Of a stretch of 64,000 nt of DNA, positions 37,238 to 46,980 are shown one piece after another. The position numbers were made by a program, and so were the translations under genes. Location: positions 806,001 to 870,000 of the forward strand of contig BROI01000006.1 in the NCBI GenBank assembly GCA_027923505.1. Direction: 5' to 3'. How positions within the stretch are numbered: the first letter of the stretch is position 1; each line of letters begins with the position of its first letter. The notes under the pieces were generated by a model that saw only the letters and a program-made list of their open reading frames with translations, had not been told where the DNA came from and did no database searches. Source of the DNA: Mayamaea pseudoterrestris. Its lineage: Eukaryota; Bacillariophyta; Bacillariophyceae; Sellaphorales; Sellaphoraceae.

Positions 37238-37667
37238 GATGTTTTAGGCTGAACAAAACACGGAGAGCAATATCGTTAGCAAACAGGGAATCCGGAATTC
37301 GAGGTGCAAAGATACAAGAGGCCATCGGCCGTTTGCACAGAACATGATTTTGCTCGCTTTAACATCATGTTTGCAACATCCAAACCGCTCCTTTTTATTT
37401 TTACAAATACCTACAAATATGGACAATAGTCAATGAAACAGCAAGAATGCGTTAAAAAGGTGCAAGACGGCGATTGAACGACCGGCCGATCGATTGTGCG
37501 GTTCACTAGCGACACGAAGCACGACGACGTCATTCTACGACATCGTAGCGGTACTGCATTCATTTAAAGTGCGCGATCGACGAGTGTCACCATGGCCGTC
37601 ACAAATAGCGACAACTTTGCTTTCCTACAAACTACCCAGCAAGGAAGCCGAAGACGAATCATAAAGA
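37238..37667. promoter_or_regulatory. Divergent intergenic region, COX6B / TAPT1 family
   Basis: 430 bases between two head-to-head start codons. No RNA gene or repeat is seen. Confidence 0.4.
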
Positions 37668-39830
37668 ATGGATGAGTTAGCAGGACCGCACATTGTGGAA
37701 GATTTGGAGGATGACATCGAGCTCGAGGATGCTGCCATTCGACAAGCCGAAATTGTTTCGCCTCCACGGATTTATGTTTCACCCGAGTCTCAAGCTCCCC
37801 CTGACTCGGAGATGGATGGATTGCCAAAATTAAACGGCGTCAGGCAAAACAGTAACAGCGGGCCCAATAAATACACGGCTCATCTCGAGGAGCGACTGGA
37901 GCAACTCGAGGTCAAGCTTTCCGTCCTGAGTCGGCTGCTGCAAAGCCAAATGGCGACAAAATCTTCTCTCGGACCTAGACCCGGAGGAACCCCTTCACCG
38001 ACTCCATCTCCTTCGCTTCGCAATAGAAAGATGCGCTCAGAAAGCGAATTGAGTCAGGAGGCGTCATCATCGTCGCACAATCACGAGTCGGAAGCCTACG
38101 ATCGATACGAAAGCTCCGAGGACGACGACACGCCATTGCTTTCCGCCAAGAACAAGCCCAAGAATCCACACAAGCGGAACCTGAGCTATCGCGTCTTGTA
38201 TGATGGAATGAACTCATCCAAGGCCGACTTGGAATACCGGCGAGCGTCGATTCCGCCGACATCGAGCATGACGGCGGCGGAGCGAAAGTGGCTCGAGCCG
38301 CAACTACTAAAGTTCTTGGGAGACGAGAAACAAGAAGATGACGGGCAACCTCAACAGCAAGGCAAGGAAACGACGTCACTGGAAACGCTGTTTCAGTCGC
38401 CCCAGCATTCATCCAAGTCAGCTGATTCTCTGGCGACGGCCACGCTGAACGATGCCGATGAGAATAATAATAATGCGTCCACGCCGAAGGCGACAAAGAC
38501 AAAGGAGGAGGAAGCAAGTAAAGCCAACATGGCCGCCAACAGCAACACTTTGCTCGACGATGACACTGTGCGAACCAATTTTCTTCAGTATCTCAACTCG
38601 TTTCAGGATAGCGCGCCCGATGTCGATGCACAAATGCAGGAATTCATCACTGTACCCGGCAAGCTGGAAAATATTCTCAACTTTGGTTTGCTTGTTTGCG
38701 TCGACTCGTTCCTTTATATGATCACAATTCTTCCGATTCGGTTCGTTTGGAGTTGCGCTCTATTGGTGCTACGAATGGTACTGCAGGTGTTGAAACTGCG
38801 ACAAGCGCCGTCACCATATCGGTTTCACCGCCGACACTTGTACCAGATTATCCAAGTCGGCATTCTCTTTTTGATTTGTCGATACGTACTTGGCAATATT
38901 AGCATTGGCAAGCTCTATCATTGGATTCGAGGACAGAGCATGATCAAGATCTACGTTTTGATCGCCATGGTTGAAATATTCGATCGTCTCTTTTCGAGTT
39001 TGGGTCAAGACTGTTTGGAAAGCATGTATTGGAATACGGTGAACCGGCCACGGTCGACGCGCATGATCACAGCCGTGGTGGTTGTCTTTGTTTACGCGAC
39101 ACTGCATACGCTTATTTTGTTTTTGCACGTGGAGACGCTGAATGTCGCCATCAACTCGGCAGACCAGCAACTTTTGACGCTACTCATTTCCGGCAACTTT
39201 GCAGAGATTAAATCAACCGTGTTTAAAAAGTATAACAAGCCGGCCTTGTTCAAAATTACTGCGTCGGATATCTGCGAGCGCTTCAAGTTAGGTCTGTTTC
39301 TGAGTCTCATCTTGATACTTAATGTATGCCAAGGAATGGAGAAGGGCCAATTCTTGGGTTACCTGCGCATGTGCGTCATTGTCTGGTGCTCGGAGCTTGT
39401 ATCAGACTCGATCAAGCATGCCTTTATCACCAAGTTTAACTTTTTGCCGTCCAAAGTCTACCCCGAATACGCTTTGCTACTCGCTGGTGACGTGACTGGC
39501 ATTGGGCACGAGGGCGTCAACTTGGATCATTCACACGCCGTTGTCAAGCGCATTGGATTTGCGCAGATTCCGCTGGTTTGCGTCATGGTGCGGCTGCTGC
39601 AAGAGGCAATAAAATATGCACGTAGAAACCCGATGTGGCTGAATTATTGGCTTTCCAATCATTCCTGGTGGGCGATTAGCACATTGCTCTTTTGTGGATG
39701 GCTGTTGCTCATTGGAATCAAAACTGCGCTGGGCCGTTTGTTGGTGCGAATGTCACTGGAGAAGCTACGGGCCGCACCAGAGTTTATTGACACGAATAAG
39801 CTACCGAAGGAGAAGAAGAAACAGGCGTAA
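37668..39830 (+). CDS. TAPT1-family (DUF747) multi-pass membrane protein
   Basis: 720 residues, no intron, ATG at 37668. The first 300 residues are polar and disordered with a short coiled coil near 65-90 (LEERLEQLEVKLSVL). From about residue 325 the TAPT1/DUF747 domain begins: FGLLVCVDSFLYMITILPIR, then about seven membrane segments. Conserved blocks include FDRLFSSLGQDCLESMYW, the long helix with VVVVFVYATLHTLILFLHVE, and LLISGNFAEIKSTVFKKYNK. Family members in yeast (Emp65) and animals are ER proteins; human TAPT1 is also linked to cilium formation. Length and domain order are typical. Function in this organism is not evident. Confidence 0.9.
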   Translation: MDELAGPHIVEDLEDDIELEDAAIRQAEIVSPPRIYVSPESQAPPDSEMDGLPKLNGVRQNSNSGPNKYTAHLEERLEQLEVKLSVLSRLLQSQMATKSSLGPRPGGTPSPTPSPSLRNRKMRSESELSQEASSSSHNHESEAYDRYESSEDDDTPLLSAKNKPKNPHKRNLSYRVLYDGMNSSKADLEYRRASIPPTSSMTAAERKWLEPQLLKFLGDEKQEDDGQPQQQGKETTSLETLFQSPQHSSKSADSLATATLNDADENNNNASTPKATKTKEEEASKANMAANSNTLLDDDTVRTNFLQYLNSFQDSAPDVDAQMQEFITVPGKLENILNFGLLVCVDSFLYMITILPIRFVWSCALLVLRMVLQVLKLRQAPSPYRFHRRHLYQIIQVGILFLICRYVLGNISIGKLYHWIRGQSMIKIYVLIAMVEIFDRLFSSLGQDCLESMYWNTVNRPRSTRMITAVVVVFVYATLHTLILFLHVETLNVAINSADQQLLTLLISGNFAEIKSTVFKKYNKPALFKITASDICERFKLGLFLSLILILNVCQGMEKGQFLGYLRMCVIVWCSELVSDSIKHAFITKFNFLPSKVYPEYALLLAGDVTGIGHEGVNLDHSHAVVKRIGFAQIPLVCVMVRLLQEAIKYARRNPMWLNYWLSNHSWWAISTLLFCGWLLLIGIKTALGRLLVRMSLEKLRAAPEFIDTNKLPKEKKKQA

Positions 39831-39972
39831 CAAAAACTAAATTGGTATTTGACACGTTTACACGCGTCTATTACAGTTGTTCTCACAAAAATGTATAAAA
39901 TGACCTGTGGTCGGGTTCAAAACTTCAAAAATGTCTGGTTCAAAAACTTAAAATCGTCAAAAATGCTCTCCC

Positions 39973-42805
39973 TCAATCCGTGTGCTCATCAACAATATTC
40001 ACGTTGCCGGGGTGCTGCCCATCGAGCGAATTCTTTCTGCCAACCATGGACGGGTCAACGAACGAAAGCACCGACGGCATACGAGTCGGTCCGCCTGAAG
40101 CGTATGTGCTCAGGTTGTTTACCACTCCAAACTGATGGCTTGTATACTGCTGTTCCGGCTTAGGCTGCGGTGCTGGAGGAACTGGCTGATGAGATCGCTG
40201 CTGCACCGGAGCAATAGCCTGTGCGCCTTGGTGTAGAAACTGCCAGTCTCGGACAATAAGGAACGCGACGTCCTTCTCGGATCGCCTCGAATCGTGGACA
40301 TATCCTCGGTAACTCTTGCGGATAATCTCAATCGCTTCATTCTCAGCAGCGGCCCGCTTCTCCCGTGAGCGAAGAAGCAACAGTCGAAGATACACAAAGT
40401 GTGGAATCAAGGTTTCCGGCCTCACAAATGGCACAGCCAGCTCCGATGACTGTCCAGGAGCCTCATTCAGCGGAATGTGGTCCCCGAGCAGCGTTGCAAT
40501 GCGGTATTCCTCCTCCTGCGGATCAATCTTTGCCGCAGCGGCCAATTTGCTCGCTATTGACGAATTGGCCGACCCCACTGACGCCGATCGATGGCGGATG
40601 GATCCTTGATGCGTCGGCATGTCCACGACTAGTTTCCATTTCGGCTCTGGATCGTAGCTGGCCAGCTCAGTCTGCACCATTTGCATCACATTCGAATCTT
40701 CAGCAACGTCAGTACCGCTGTACATGACCACCACCATGCGCGAAATTGCCGGCGTCGAAAGCGGAATACCAAAACCTGTATTGACGCGATAGACACGCGC
40801 TCCACCGGCGCGCTCAAAAATCTTGGGGTCAACATCACAAATGTTTCGCTCCCAGGACGGTTCGCCCGTCGTGTACACGCGGCCCGGTAGTCCACAACCA
40901 GGACGGAAGGAAAATTTGGTCGAGTATTCGCCATACTCGTTCAACTGCGCGAATCGCGCCGGATCAACGTCCGCCCTCGTCACGTAGCCAGCATGAAAGA
41001 GACGCATCTCTTGACCATTCTGCTCCTGCTCCGCATTATTGTGAAAGGAGGGCACCCAAACGTCAATATGCTCAAACGGCAAATTATGTTGCTCGACAAA
41101 CGACATGAGTGTATCCAAGAATGGTCCGCAGTTGCTGTTGCGAGCATGCGAGTCAATGTTCGTCGGACTTTCGGCTGACGCATCCGACGAAAACGGTTTC
41201 TTGTCGACCAACGTGTCAAAGAGCATGGACAAGTACTCCATGTTGGTGTTGTTATTCTGTCCACTGGCGCTGTTTCCACTACTGCCACCCATCATCATCA
41301 TGGCTTGGTTCATATTGTCGCCAAAGTCAAGAATTTGCGAAATGTACTCACTATCATGGTCACCCTGCGAGCTGCTTGTCGTTGCCACTGACTGGCCCGA
41401 CGATGCATTCGTGTTGACTTCCACCGACGTTGGGATCATGTGGTGAATCTGCTCGGTGACAGCTTGGCGCTTGCTCGGCGGCTGACAATGTCCCGAAATA
41501 AAGACGCCATGATTCGCCGACTTAAGGTCCGTCTTGAGCGCCATGCCCATGCGTCGGCGGCGGGCGTTGCGAATGACTGCTTCGGCCTGCGACGCTCTCG
41601 CCTCCACCATTTCCAGACTCGTGATCCAGTCGTTGGCGTTCAACATTTCGCTTCCAACCTGAAGACAAAGGTTGGAAAGAAAGGATCGCCAAGCCTTGCT
41701 CAATATGCAGCGCAGCTCGAGTCTCGTGGCTTCTAAAGGGATTGATTCAAGAAACTGCTGCTCCAGTGTGGAAAGCATGACGCGATTCAAGCCATGTTGC
41801 TGCTGCTGCCCCGTACTGGATGCAGCTACCGCTGCTGCATTAACCTCACTTTCTGCCATTGGCTGTACGTTATAACTCCGCGCACTGAGTTTGGCATGCT
41901 TCAGTTTCTTGGTCAAGCGACTGGCCTTGCAAAGCAGCAAGTCACGAAGCATATCATTGAGGCGCATTCCCTGCGGCATGACCAACTGTCCGCGGTCAAA
42001 GCTTTCCACCAAATAGTCCACATAGGCCGTTTCCTCCTCGGTCCAACGACCAGTGCGTAGGTAGTCACTGTCCATGCCGGAACTGTTGGATAATGATGCT
42101 GACGACGATGCATTCGTTCCGTGTCCAAGAAGCAGCAGGTAGGGTGACTCGGCCTGCACCTCCAGCAAGTCGTGGAGCATGCTACTGCTGCTGCTGGCGT
42201 CCGGTGCAGCCGCGCGCTTGCCATTGTCATTGCCGGATGACGACATGGACTGCTTCGTGGAATGATGATTTGCCGCTGCATTGGAGGCTGCCTGCTGTCG
42301 CTTGAGCTGCGAGGCATGATCTAAATCGTGGAGCTGCATGGGAAGAATGTAAATGCTTGAAACTGGAGCAGCGTGACAGACTGGACATTGCTGCGTCTTT
42401 GGCTTGGCTGCCTCAATGCCGTTGCTGCCTTGAGGTCGAACGATGATCAAGTTGAGTGGAACGCATCTCTGTCAAGTCGGGTAGAAAAAGATACAAGATC
42501 TATATTAGTCAGGATAAATGAAGCCGAGAATCACTTCAATGATCGTAGCTGCAGCTACGATAAGAATCATCAATTTACTGGCTAGTTACTCCGCTCACTT
42601 TCTCTCATTCCAATCACAAGCATAAAGATACAAGCAGGAGCTCGCAATTACACTTCCTCCAGCAGCATGAGCTTGGTTCCCTCCATCGCGGCGGAACTTG
42701 TCGCGTTCGACTCACCGCATGCAGCGTGCATCCGCACGGATCCAATCGAACGTCACTGCCAGCAAATCCACAAAGGCGACAGCACGGAGGCTCGCCAATT
42801 TCCAT
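39973..42805 (-). CDS. RING + SANT-like + GAF-like protein
   Basis: Two exons, 42805-42716 and 42468-39973 (247-nt intron, GTGAGT donor, phase 0), 861 residues. The downstream frame has no ATG at its left end, and the short upstream exon supplies MEIGEPPCCRLCG. Joined, they form a RING-type zinc finger: CRLCG, DPCGCTLHARCV, then CPVC. At about 150-215 lies a SANT-like domain common in diatoms: GRWTEEETAYVDYLVESFDR, then LNDMLRDLLLCKASRLTKKL. At about 475-600 is a GAF-like domain: FEHIDVWVPSF, RPGCGLPGRVYTTGEPSWER, NTGFGIPLS. The linkers are Ser/Gln/Asn-rich. RING domains usually give E3 ubiquitin ligase activity, SANT-like domains bind DNA or histones, and GAF domains sense small ligands, so a regulatory role is likely but inferred. 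Confidence 0.8.
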
Positions 42806-43133
42806 GGCTACTGCTCCTGAAGAAGTGTTTCCTTTCAAGCAGAAGGATGACTACTTTTGTGCGCGCGCAAGCTGCTGCAGGTCGTCGTCTCCGATGCGAA
42901 AGACGGAAGAGGAAGGATGGCGTGAACGGCTGCGTCGATCCACGTACGTTTCCACGTGTGCCCGTACTGGAAGACACGCTGAAAGGGCCTTTGTCATCGT
43001 GAAATGACGCAGTCATTCGTCGGAGTATTCGGAAAACCCCATCCCTGGCGTGAAAGATACTCGGGTGTGTTGTCGCAAGCATAGGATAGTAAATGATGTA
43101 GCATCAACTGTATACAGTATGTCTAGCATATGG
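42806..43133. other. Intergenic stretch upstream of RING gene
   Basis: 328 bases between the RING gene start and the VDE 3' end. The RING frame stays open upstream of 42805 but without an ATG. Nothing else is seen. Confidence 0.35.
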
Positions 43134-44507
43134 TCATTTAGAAATAGGTTCAAGGATCTCGTCCTTTAGCTTGGCAGCTCCTTCCCCAATAGCTTCAACC
43201 CCGCTCGATACTTCCTCCTTCAACTTGCTAGCTCCCTCACCAATCGCATCAACTCCATTTGATAGCTCCTTCTCAAATTCTTTCGTCTTTTGATCCAGCA
43301 ACTCAAAGGCCTTGCCAGTCGCTTCCGCTCCATTCTCAAAGTAAATCTTTTGCGCCTTGATCGAGTTGGCAGCGTTTCCTCGCACGCGCACCGTTTGCGC
43401 CTGCAGCTGCTTCTCCGTCGTGGTCAAGATTTTGCCGGCAAACTTTTCACGCAACACTAACCGCTCACTCTCCTTTTGCTCCGTCGGACAAGAATTGTCA
43501 GTCACTACAAAGTCCTTGTCAAAGTCGTAGTTGATCTTTTTGGCTGCTTCACGCAAGCGCGGCAACAGTTGCGTTGGTAGCTTGGCGTCGCGCGTGTACA
43601 CCACCACGCCGCCGTAGCCATCCCAGGCGTCGTTGGAGCCGCGGTAGTAAATAAAGGCAAATGGTGGGTCTTTGTTGGGGCCGCCATTATTGTCGGGTTC
43701 GTAGTCAATCACCCACCAGTCGTCCTTGTAGTGCAAGTACTCATTGTCGTGATTGATCAAGTGGCCGGGCTGTTCTGGATCTTGTTTGAAGGCTTGGAGT
43801 GCGTCACGGGTAAAAAATTCACCGTCAGGCTCCTCAATGCGCCAGTTCAGCTTGCCGACGAACTGGTTTGGACCAGTCTTGCTGAAAAAGTGTACTTGAC
43901 ACGGAAAAATGTCAAACAACTCGTTTTGTCCTGCCGAAATGTACCACCGTCCTTCGAAAAAGTTTGTATCAAACTTTGGGACCACAATGGAAGGAGGCGG
44001 CACTGGATATGATCCATCGTCGGGTTTCTGTGGCACGCATGACATGTCGGAGACGGCGCACTTGTTGAACTCGCCGACAATGGCGTTTTCAAACAAGTCG
44101 CCGCACTTGATTTGGCATTCAATCTCGTCGGGTCGGTTGTTGCAAGTGTTAATGCAGGCAACATTGGCCAAGCACTTTGGGTTGAGAATGCACTTGCCGA
44201 GAGGAATGGGGCACTTTTTGACGAGGCAGCCAACAATTTGGCTCGGCTCCGTGGCGGCGTACGCAGGTTCTGGAGCAAAAAGAGTGGTTGGAACGAGGGC
44301 GTTAAAGGCCAGCGTCAGTCCGAGAATGGCTGATTGAATGGCTCTGGCTGGCGATGCTGATGATGCCGATACTTCGCGGTTATTTCTCATTGTGGCAGGT
44401 AGAGTTTGAAAACCTCCTCGTCGTTCCGATGATGGTTTCATCGGCGGCGCAAACGCATCGCTTGGGTGTAGAATCAAGGCTACAATGAAAAGGATGGAAC
44501 GCACCAT
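43134..44507 (-). CDS. VDE: Violaxanthin de-epoxidase
   Basis: 457 residues, no intron, ATG at 44507. A bipartite leader is visible: signal peptide MVRSILFIVALILHPSDA, then Phe19 in DAFAPP (ASAFAP-type plastid motif), a Ser/Arg-rich transit part, and a thylakoid-lumen signal ending AYA at 84. The mature protein has the Cys-rich domain (CLVKKC, CILNPKC, CINTCNN, CQIKCG, MSCVP), the lipocalin domain (FEGRWYISAGQNELFD, FPCQVHFF, YRGSNDAWDGYGG) and a C-terminal charged region. VDE converts violaxanthin or diadinoxanthin to de-epoxidised photoprotective pigments in the acid lumen, using ascorbate. The tail carries two copies of an 18-residue unit (VDAIGEGASKLKEE, VEAIGEGAAKLKDE). It is head-to-head with a zeaxanthin epoxidase gene. 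Confidence 0.96.
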   Translation of the reverse strand: MVRSILFIVALILHPSDAFAPPMKPSSERRGGFQTLPATMRNNREVSASSASPARAIQSAILGLTLAFNALVPTTLFAPEPAYAATEPSQIVGCLVKKCPIPLGKCILNPKCLANVACINTCNNRPDEIECQIKCGDLFENAIVGEFNKCAVSDMSCVPQKPDDGSYPVPPPSIVVPKFDTNFFEGRWYISAGQNELFDIFPCQVHFFSKTGPNQFVGKLNWRIEEPDGEFFTRDALQAFKQDPEQPGHLINHDNEYLHYKDDWWVIDYEPDNNGGPNKDPPFAFIYYRGSNDAWDGYGGVVVYTRDAKLPTQLLPRLREAAKKINYDFDKDFVVTDNSCPTEQKESERLVLREKFAGKILTTTEKQLQAQTVRVRGNAANSIKAQKIYFENGAEATGKAFELLDQKTKEFEKELSNGVDAIGEGASKLKEEVSSGVEAIGEGAAKLKDEILEPISK

Positions 44508-45059
44508 GGCTATGATAGCTTTCCTCGACTTTAAATATATGCTTTATCTAAAGCTTGCCAGTAAATAGCCTGGAGGATGATTGCGCGAGTTGCTTTGGTA
44601 GTTGAGTCCCTTTTCTAAAGATCTTCGTAGATCTTAAAATGTGATGGGGTGTGGAGCTTCACCGCTGCTTCACTTCTTCCAACTCTTGTTGTCGTTTGTC
44701 AAACTACTTTTACCTTGTCACATGCAGTCGCTGATGCAAATGAGACCAGCAATTGAGCAAAACTCTGTTTCGATTGTGATGGATGAAGCGCGACTACAGA
44801 AAATCAGCCGATGATTCCATGGTTGATCGGCAGGCGGTCGCTGACGCATCGTGAGAATGATATGATGTCGTACCGGTTCACATATCTTTGATGACGTGTG
44901 CTTGATGACTGACTCAAATCTCGCGTGGCTCGAGTCCACGTCACGCACGCATATTCACCCCCGCCCCGTCACTCTCCGATTCTTCACGTCTTCGTTGTCG
45001 GACATGTTGCTGATGGCATTCGTCTCGTCCCTCACGGCTCAATCTGGACATTAAAAACA
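44508..45059. promoter_or_regulatory. Shared divergent promoter of VDE and ZEP
   Basis: 552 bases between the two start codons. It contains TGACGT at 44892-44897 and its inverted form ACGTCA at 44938-44943, 46 bp apart and 116-168 bp from the ZEP start. TGACGT is the core bound by aureochromes, the blue-light bZIP receptors of stramenopiles. Light control of both genes through these boxes is an inference. Confidence 0.5.
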
Positions 45060-46786
45060 ATGAAGCTGGCCCTTTGCTCGATCCTAGTCTCGCAGACGGC
45101 AGCCTTTGTGGTTCCTGCCGCGAGTAAAAGGTCAGTGACGAATGTGACTGGAAACGAATGAACGATTGCATTCTTTTTCGAAACTCCAATTGCTCACTAC
45201 TAGATTCTTTTTCTCGACGCAGTGCACTTCAGACTCGACTCCATGTTGCAGCAAGTCCATTCTTTGTCGAATCCAGCAATAACAAACTTGGTCTGGATTC
45301 ACTAAGCTCATCGGACGATGTCACACCAAATGAACCACTCCAAGTCTTGATTGCCGGCGCCGGAGTTGGAGGTTTGTCCTTGGCCAAGGCACTCACCAAG
45401 ATGCCTCATGTGCGCGTCACCATTCTCGAGCAAACGAGTGCCTTTAAGCGATTCGGAGGTCCCATTCAACTCGCTAGTAACGCCATGTCGCTCATCAAAT
45501 CCATGGATGAGGATGTCTATGCAAAGGTTTCGGAAAAGTTTACAGTGACGGGCGACAAGGAGAATGGCATCAAGGATGGAATAAGAACGGAGTGGTACGC
45601 CAAGTTTGATTTGGCGAGTCCAGCATCAGCGAGAAACATGCCCTTTACAGGAGTCATTGACCGGCCAGACTTGCAGGAAATTTACTTGCAGAGTCTACCG
45701 GAAGGAACCGTCATGAACGGAGACGGAGTTGAGAAATACGAGCACTTGCCGACTGGACAAGTCAAGGCAGTTTTGAGCAGTGGAAAGGAGGTCTTTGGGG
45801 ACGTACTGATTGGAGCCGACGGCATTTGGAGTGCCGTTCGAGCAACCATGAGGGAGCAACCACGGAAAGGACCTGGCAGCGGAGCAACATACTCTGGCTA
45901 CACTGTCTTTGCTGGCGAACTCAAGTATGCTTCTCCTGACAATGGTCAAGTAGGATACAAGGTGTACATTGGCCCTGGTCAGTACTTTGTTATTACTGAT
46001 ATTGGCAATGGCATGTATCAGTGGTACGCATTCCTGGCACGACCACCCGACTCGGCCGCATCGGAGGACAAGCCAGAAGGAACGAGCCAATACTTGCAAA
46101 ACATTTTTGACGGATGGTCACATGAGATTCATCACATTTTAAAAGCAACCATGGAGAATGAGATTGAGCAGCGCGACTTGTACGATCGACCGCCATCGGT
46201 GCGCCAACCGTGGACGGAAGGTCGCGTCGCAATGCTTGGTGACGCTGTTCACGCCATGATGCCAAACCTTGGACAGGGAGGTTGCCAGGCAATTGAAGAT
46301 GCCTTTGTCATTGCGCAAGAGCTAGGATCAGTCACAAAGCGATCCGAAGTTGCTACGAAGCTAAAAAAGTATCAGAACCGACGCTTGGTTCGATCAGCTG
46401 CTGTACAGGGACTGTCTCGCTTTGCTTCGGATATTATCATTCGTGGATTTGATACACCAGCAAAGATCGTCAAGGCCGAAGACGGCTCGCTGCGATTCGA
46501 GAATTTTAACTATGCTGGTATCGTGACCAAGCTTTTGCAACCGATTCTTCCCATCTTTTTCAAGGTCCAATTTAACTTTTTGTACGACGGTTGGGAGAAT
46601 GAGACTGCTTTCGATTTGAAGGCAGGACTTGGCTTTTTGACCATTGGTGGCTTCATTGCACTCTTGCTAGGAGGAAGTCTGGGAGAAGCAGGATTGATTG
46701 CCGGATTTGGAGCCGACGCCTTGTTTGGAGCCGAAGGACTCGTTGACATTGACGGCGCAATCACTGGCATTCAAGATTTTCTCTAG
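45060..46786 (+). CDS. ZEP: Zeaxanthin epoxidase
   Basis: Two exons, 45060-45130 and 45223-46786 (92-nt intron, phase 2), 544 residues. Exon 1 codes the signal peptide MKLALCSILVSQTAAF, with Phe16 at the AF plastid site, and exon 2 begins in the transit peptide (SALQTRLHVAAS). The FAD-monooxygenase core has VLIAGAGVGGLSLAKAL (dinucleotide fold), LIGADGIWSAVRATM (DG motif) and RVAMLGDAVHAMMPNLGQGG (GD motif). The end has a hydrophobic stretch, LGFLTIGGFIALLLGG, likely membrane-associated. ZEP adds epoxides back to xanthophylls, reversing VDE in the diadinoxanthin or violaxanthin cycle. There is no FHA domain, unlike plant ZEP. Adjacent VDE and ZEP genes are known in Phaeodactylum tricornutum, so the pairing is conserved. 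Confidence 0.94.
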
Positions 46787-46980
46787 TTGTTTACTGTAAT
46801 GAACTAAAGTTTACATTCTGTATATGCTATTCTACATCATTTATTTGCTTCATATAAGCGCCTTATGAAAAATAACAACTGGCATCGAAAATCTACGCTT
46901 TGTCTGAATCAAACGCTCTATCACAGTACGTTATAGACGTAGTTGCAGGAAAGTTACAACATCACACATCGGGCGCAAGC

